Assembly: GCF_964204645.1 (NCBI RefSeq)
Contig: NC_134033.1
Coordinates: forward strand, 918,631 to 982,630
Reading direction: 5' to 3'
Source of the DNA: Tubulanus polymorphus
Taxonomy: Eukaryota > Nemertea > Palaeonemertea > Tubulaniformes > Tubulanidae
Length of the DNA stretch: 64,000 nt
Position 1 is the first letter of the stretch; the number at the start of each line of letters is the position of its first letter. Made by a program: the position numbers and the translations under genes. This document shows positions 60,091-64,000 of the stretch, piece by piece. A model generated the notes under the pieces. It made no database searches. It saw only the letters and a list, made by a program, of their open reading frames with translations, and was not told the DNA's origin.

Positions 60091-60740
60091 CACTTGGTAA
60101 ATACACAAAATATAAATGAATTACCCAAATATTTCCTTGATTTTATGAAAATTTCCGAAATTTATTTTTGGAAATATTTCCAAACTAGGAATTATCATTT
60201 CAAAATTCCAAAGTTTTTCCCAATTTCTGCGTTCTGTGGGAACCATGAGTATGCCTGTTTATCTAAGTGCTGAGGTGGAATTTTTTAAATCTTTACATCT
60301 CCAGCACTTTCGAGTATTGATTAGTTCAATGAAATGCTTAACGCACCTTAAAATTTCAACAAAATATTTTGTTTAGGGTTTCATTCAGTAAACCATCAGG
60401 CCATACATGCAGTTCAACAGTTTTGGACGCAATGGGATACCGGCAAGGCTAATGAATAAGACCCTAAAGATATTTTCTGTTGAAGACATTTTGAGGGCAC
60501 CAACGATTCCCTACCATTTTTCATTACCAGTTGAAATTTGGTTTATTTCAGAATGTTTTAAATCTAAAAAACTGATCAAGAAATGTGGAACTGGGAGGTC
60601 CAGAACGGTGGAACTGGATCCTGATAGCCGCTTTAAATGAAATCTTTTTGAAATTTTTGTTGAAGAAATTAAATTTGTGTAGGGTGCCAAAAATCCCAGA
60701 TCAGTTATCCAAAGTAATACACGCTAAATTTTTTATTTTC

Positions 60741-61170
60741 GTGTTTAAACTTTTCTCAACTTGGTCTCAACAGGACCAGTGAAACTGTATAGTCCAGATA
60801 AACCATCGTTTCTATATCCATCTGACACAGTTTTCAAAGGATTGTCAAAAAATCGTCTTTAACTGATTTGAATCAGAGAAAAGAGACTACATTTTATGAA
60901 CTAAATAAATTTTAACAATACGTTCCATGCCTACCATTTTGAATTATTTTCAAATCATCAAAAATCATATTTCAGAGGCATGGAAACACAAGAAACATTT
61001 TGTTAGAATTTCAAAAATGGCTGATCTTTTGTAATCGCAACATGAGAAAATGAAGACTTTTTGGCAATTCTTCAATATGGTGTAAAGTGGATGTAAATAC
61101 AACTGTTTATTCGGACTGCACATTTTCACTCTGGTCGTATCGAGACCAAATTGAGGTGTGTTCAAAAGTT
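60741..61170. mobile_element. Palindromic dispersed element, copy B
   Basis: Left arm (from gtgtttaaacttttctcaac) and right arm (ending gtgttcaaaagttt) are imperfect complements over about 130 bp, with a ~170 bp centre. Same family as 35412-35842. Confidence 0.65.
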
Positions 61171-62074
61171 TAACCCCTTCAGTGCGTCTACAGCACAGTG
61201 TGGTATATAAATCGGTGATGGATTTTGCTAATTCACCGCACTGTGGTGTCTTGATGTAATAAGTAATTAGTTTTTATCTCTATTGAAAGATGACAGCACC
61301 TGTCAAACATAGTGAAATACTAGTACCGTATTTTCCGGCCAATAAGCCGATTTTCTAGCCTCAGATTTTTACCCAAAATATCGTGATCGGCTTATCGGGC
61401 GGATACGATCTGACATAAAAAATCACTTCCCGATCTATGCCACTCTAATGCTCTCAATGATCGTCAAAATCAAGAAAAGTGGTCGATATTTATTTGAGGT
61501 AATTATTTACTACCAATTATAATCTATTTTGAACTATTTTATTTTTACTTTGATTGTTCCATCACCGCACAGCGGCGATGGTATACATTTATATAATGCG
61601 CGAGTTCATCGTACTACCACATGTCGGTTCATACATTAGTATATATGCAAATCAGCAGTGAGCCCCATACTGCGTGTATGGCTGTGTGTATAGTAATCAG
61701 CTGAGTGAGTCTATATATAGCACAGTCACTCGGCGATGATAGTATACACAGCACTCTCACACATCGGCGGGCGCTACTGTCAGCCTCTTAAATGTCAATT
61801 AAGACGAACTAATTGACAAATCAGTGAATTAAAATCTCTGATGAAGGACCTCGGCTTATTGGGCGAAGCTTTATGAAATCCATGTATTTTAGGCTAAAAA
61901 ACTGCCCTCGGCTTATTGGCCGGAAAATACGGTAGCTAATGATACACCGCGCCGCGGTTTAGACGCACTACAGTGGTATTCCCGTTATTCAACAAACTAG
62001 GGCAGAATTTTTCAAAATTTTAAAATTATCTCCAGCACTATAAGCTATTGATCAGTCAGCACTGAAAGGGTTAA
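61170..62074. mobile_element. TTAA-flanked element (piggyBac-type ends), interrupted
   Basis: Left edge ttaaccccttcagtgc (61170), right edge gcactgaaagggttaa (62074). TTAA target duplication and CCC-type ends are the hallmark of the piggyBac superfamily. No transposase. It contains a second element at 61326-61932. Confidence 0.75.
61326..61932. mobile_element. Nested TA-flanked element with long perfect ends
   Basis: Both ends read ccgtattttccggccaataa inward (25 bp perfect inverse complement), flanked by TA on each side. The related copy at about 39915-39935 has the same host sequence with a single TA, i.e. an empty site. 607 bp, no transposase frame. Confidence 0.82.
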
Positions 62075-62249
62075 GAGAAATATCACAAAGTAACGGATGT
62101 CATGCAAAAATTATGAAGACATCGGTCCATTCCGTTTCATGAACGTAAAAATAAAACCCTGTAAATCAATTCAACATTCACTAAATTCACCTGCATTAAT
62201 GAAGAAATTTAAAATCGATTTTAAGTGTAAGATATTTTTTATCTAAGTG

Positions 62250-63791
62250 GGTCCTAGTCTAATTGGGTCTAACAGTCAGTTTCACAAAAATTTTATTGGC
62301 GAGATAAACTTTAGTTAATGATGAAATTTTATTATCGATTCTAAGTGTAAGGCTAAACAAAAATGATATCTTGTTTCCCTGCAGCGGCCGGGTCATTTTT
62401 GTAAAATATGATAAAATTTATAAACAGTTCATTTCTATAGCGGCCGGGTCTGTTATGGTAAAATTGATCACGATTTTAAAAAAAAGTAATGTATAGGGTA
62501 GATAGGCGGCCGGCCGGGTCAACATTTAAGCTCAGCAGAGCAGAGAAAACAAGGTATCAATTTTTTTTAGCCTAAGATATTCTTCATCTAAGTGGGTCCA
62601 AGTCTAATTGGGTCCAAGAGTCAGTTTCTCGAAAATTCTACAGCTATTTTCTATTTCGACTTGACTTGCACATCAGGTGGCCTAGCTCAGTCAGTTTTAG
62701 TGGTATATACCTGATAGAAGTCTTATTAGGACCAGAAAGGACTGGCAGTTGACGAAAAACATTGTTTTCTGATCCATTCTACACTGTATTTAAGGATTGC
62801 AAAAAAGTCTTCATTGAAAACAGTTAAAATAAAGAAAAGTGGCTCTATGATTCTAACATTCTAACAAAAGTGGCTCTATGATTCCAACATTAAATTCTAA
62901 CAATTTATTTCCATGCCTACATAGCAAACTTCAGTTGCTAAGGCTTTTTTGTAATCATTTGATACAGTGTGCAATCGATTAAAAAACGACTGCCCCTCAG
63001 TAAGTTTAGGTAGTATATACCTGATATTAAAGAAACGGGTTAAAAGGGTAAGCACAGATGGGCAGCTGATCTAAAAGCATCGGTTCCATTTAAACTGCAT
63101 TGAGGGATAACCTAAATCTTCTTTAACTCAAATGATCTTCAATACAACGTAAAATGGATTAAATATCAAAGTTTTAGGTTGGCCGCCTATCTCTGTGCCA
63201 TCTCATTTGAGACCTTTATAACAGGTTACGTACTACCAAAACTGACTGAGCTAGGCCACCTGATGTGCGGCCAAATCTAGTTGAAATAGAAATTAATCGA
63301 AAAACAATATTCTTTACCAACACTAATGGATACAAAAATCTTGTAAAACCAGGGCCAACTAAAATCGGGGAAGCAATTTCATGACATAAATTTGACACCA
63401 AAATCTATTTCATGGCTCAGTATTTTATGAGAATAGATAATTCTAGAATATAATAATATTTTGCCTAGTATTTGTTGATTTGTATCAACATCATCCACAG
63501 CTAATAGTGATCTAAGGTCTCAGTGAGTTGTATTGTATTCAAACATCTGTAAGACATGCCGTTACATTTTGAGCAGCCAGGGTTTGACTAAGGGTTTGCC
63601 AGGGTTTGACTAGTTCGCCATCTAGTGGATACTATGAATTATGAGTGTCTATCGGATTAAATTGTCCGCTGGCAGATGAGCTTGGCAAGAAAGTTTTTCA
63701 AATCGATTCTGAAAATATTTACATTTAATTCAGTTTATCTCAGCAATAAATTTTTTGTGAAACTGACCCCTGGACCTAATTAGACTAGGCC
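62250..63791. mobile_element. Nested palindromic region
   Basis: Outer arms 62250-62310 and 63731-63791 are imperfect complements (gtctaattgggtct, cagtttcacaaaaa, gagataaact). Inner arms 62668-62698 and 63238-63268 are a perfect 31 bp pair (gcacatcaggtggcctagct...). A further copy of the outer word lies at 62586-62630. cggccgggtc occurs three times (62384-62520). Short frames here are by-products. Confidence 0.6.
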
Positions 63792-64000
63792 CTACGTGAA
63801 GAAAATCTTACTCTAAAATCGCTTTAAAATTATTTCAACACGGGTGCATATTGAATCGATTTAGGATTAATTTCGTTTTGGGAAAATGTACCCAGGGTCG
63901 TATATTTCCTATAGGCAGCTATCAGGATCCAGTTTCACAGTTCTGGACCCAGTTCCACAGTTGTAAGTTAGAGCTAACTGAGTTCATTTTCAATGTTTTA
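63792..64000. other. Window edge, dispersed repeat
   Basis: The last 80 bases (ggatccagtttcacagttct ... taagttagagctaactgagt) belong to the word family seen at 40820-41090. Nothing else seen. Confidence 0.5.

Overview
The window is eukaryotic, intron-containing and repeat-dominated nuclear DNA, most likely from an invertebrate animal. The reasons are GT-AG introns, long satellite and minisatellite blocks, many small inverted-repeat transposons, tRNA-derived SINE pieces, and no bacterial operon structure. I cannot name the species from sequence alone. Most long open frames (Pro/Ser/His frames, the IYIY frame, the RYRYQL and ALTVND frames) are artefacts of tandem repeats.

Layout. 1-12160: about four tandem copies of a ~3.0-3.6 kb macro-repeat, each carrying two minisatellites and a ~690 bp inverted-repeat element. 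12160-15265: AT-rich unique DNA with an (AT)n tract and a 25 bp minisatellite. 15265-24905: four ~2.2 kb composite units of 26, 29 and 72 bp arrays, separated by spacers that carry well-formed minus-strand splice sites and a short Cys-rich frame. 26177-26745: twenty 28 bp repeats that look identical. 26980-30900: a ~39 bp hairpin-monomer array with higher-order structure. 31578-33010: a plus-strand, rearranged partial copy of the gene that follows. 33600-37400: minisatellites, a polypurine tract and foldback elements.

37580-59827, minus strand: the one gene I can support well. I assembled it by hand from splice sites. It has 42 coding exons and about 752 codons, and begins MAPKRKQI. Thirty-seven exons are only 24-54 nt, and every exon up to the last four is a multiple of 3 with phase-0 boundaries. 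The 5' third is a six-exon cassette (~1.72 kb) present three times almost unchanged. The middle is Thr/Ala/Pro/Lys/Arg-rich. The 3' end has two larger exons (236 nt and 462 nt). Composition suggests a basic, disordered, possibly nuclear protein. I recognise no family.

59850-64000: nested DNA transposons, including a TTAA-flanked element interrupted by a TA-flanked one, plus large palindromes. The most interesting object is the micro-exon gene, with its internal cassette amplification and the inverted, circularly permuted partial copy about 6 kb downstream of its stop codon.
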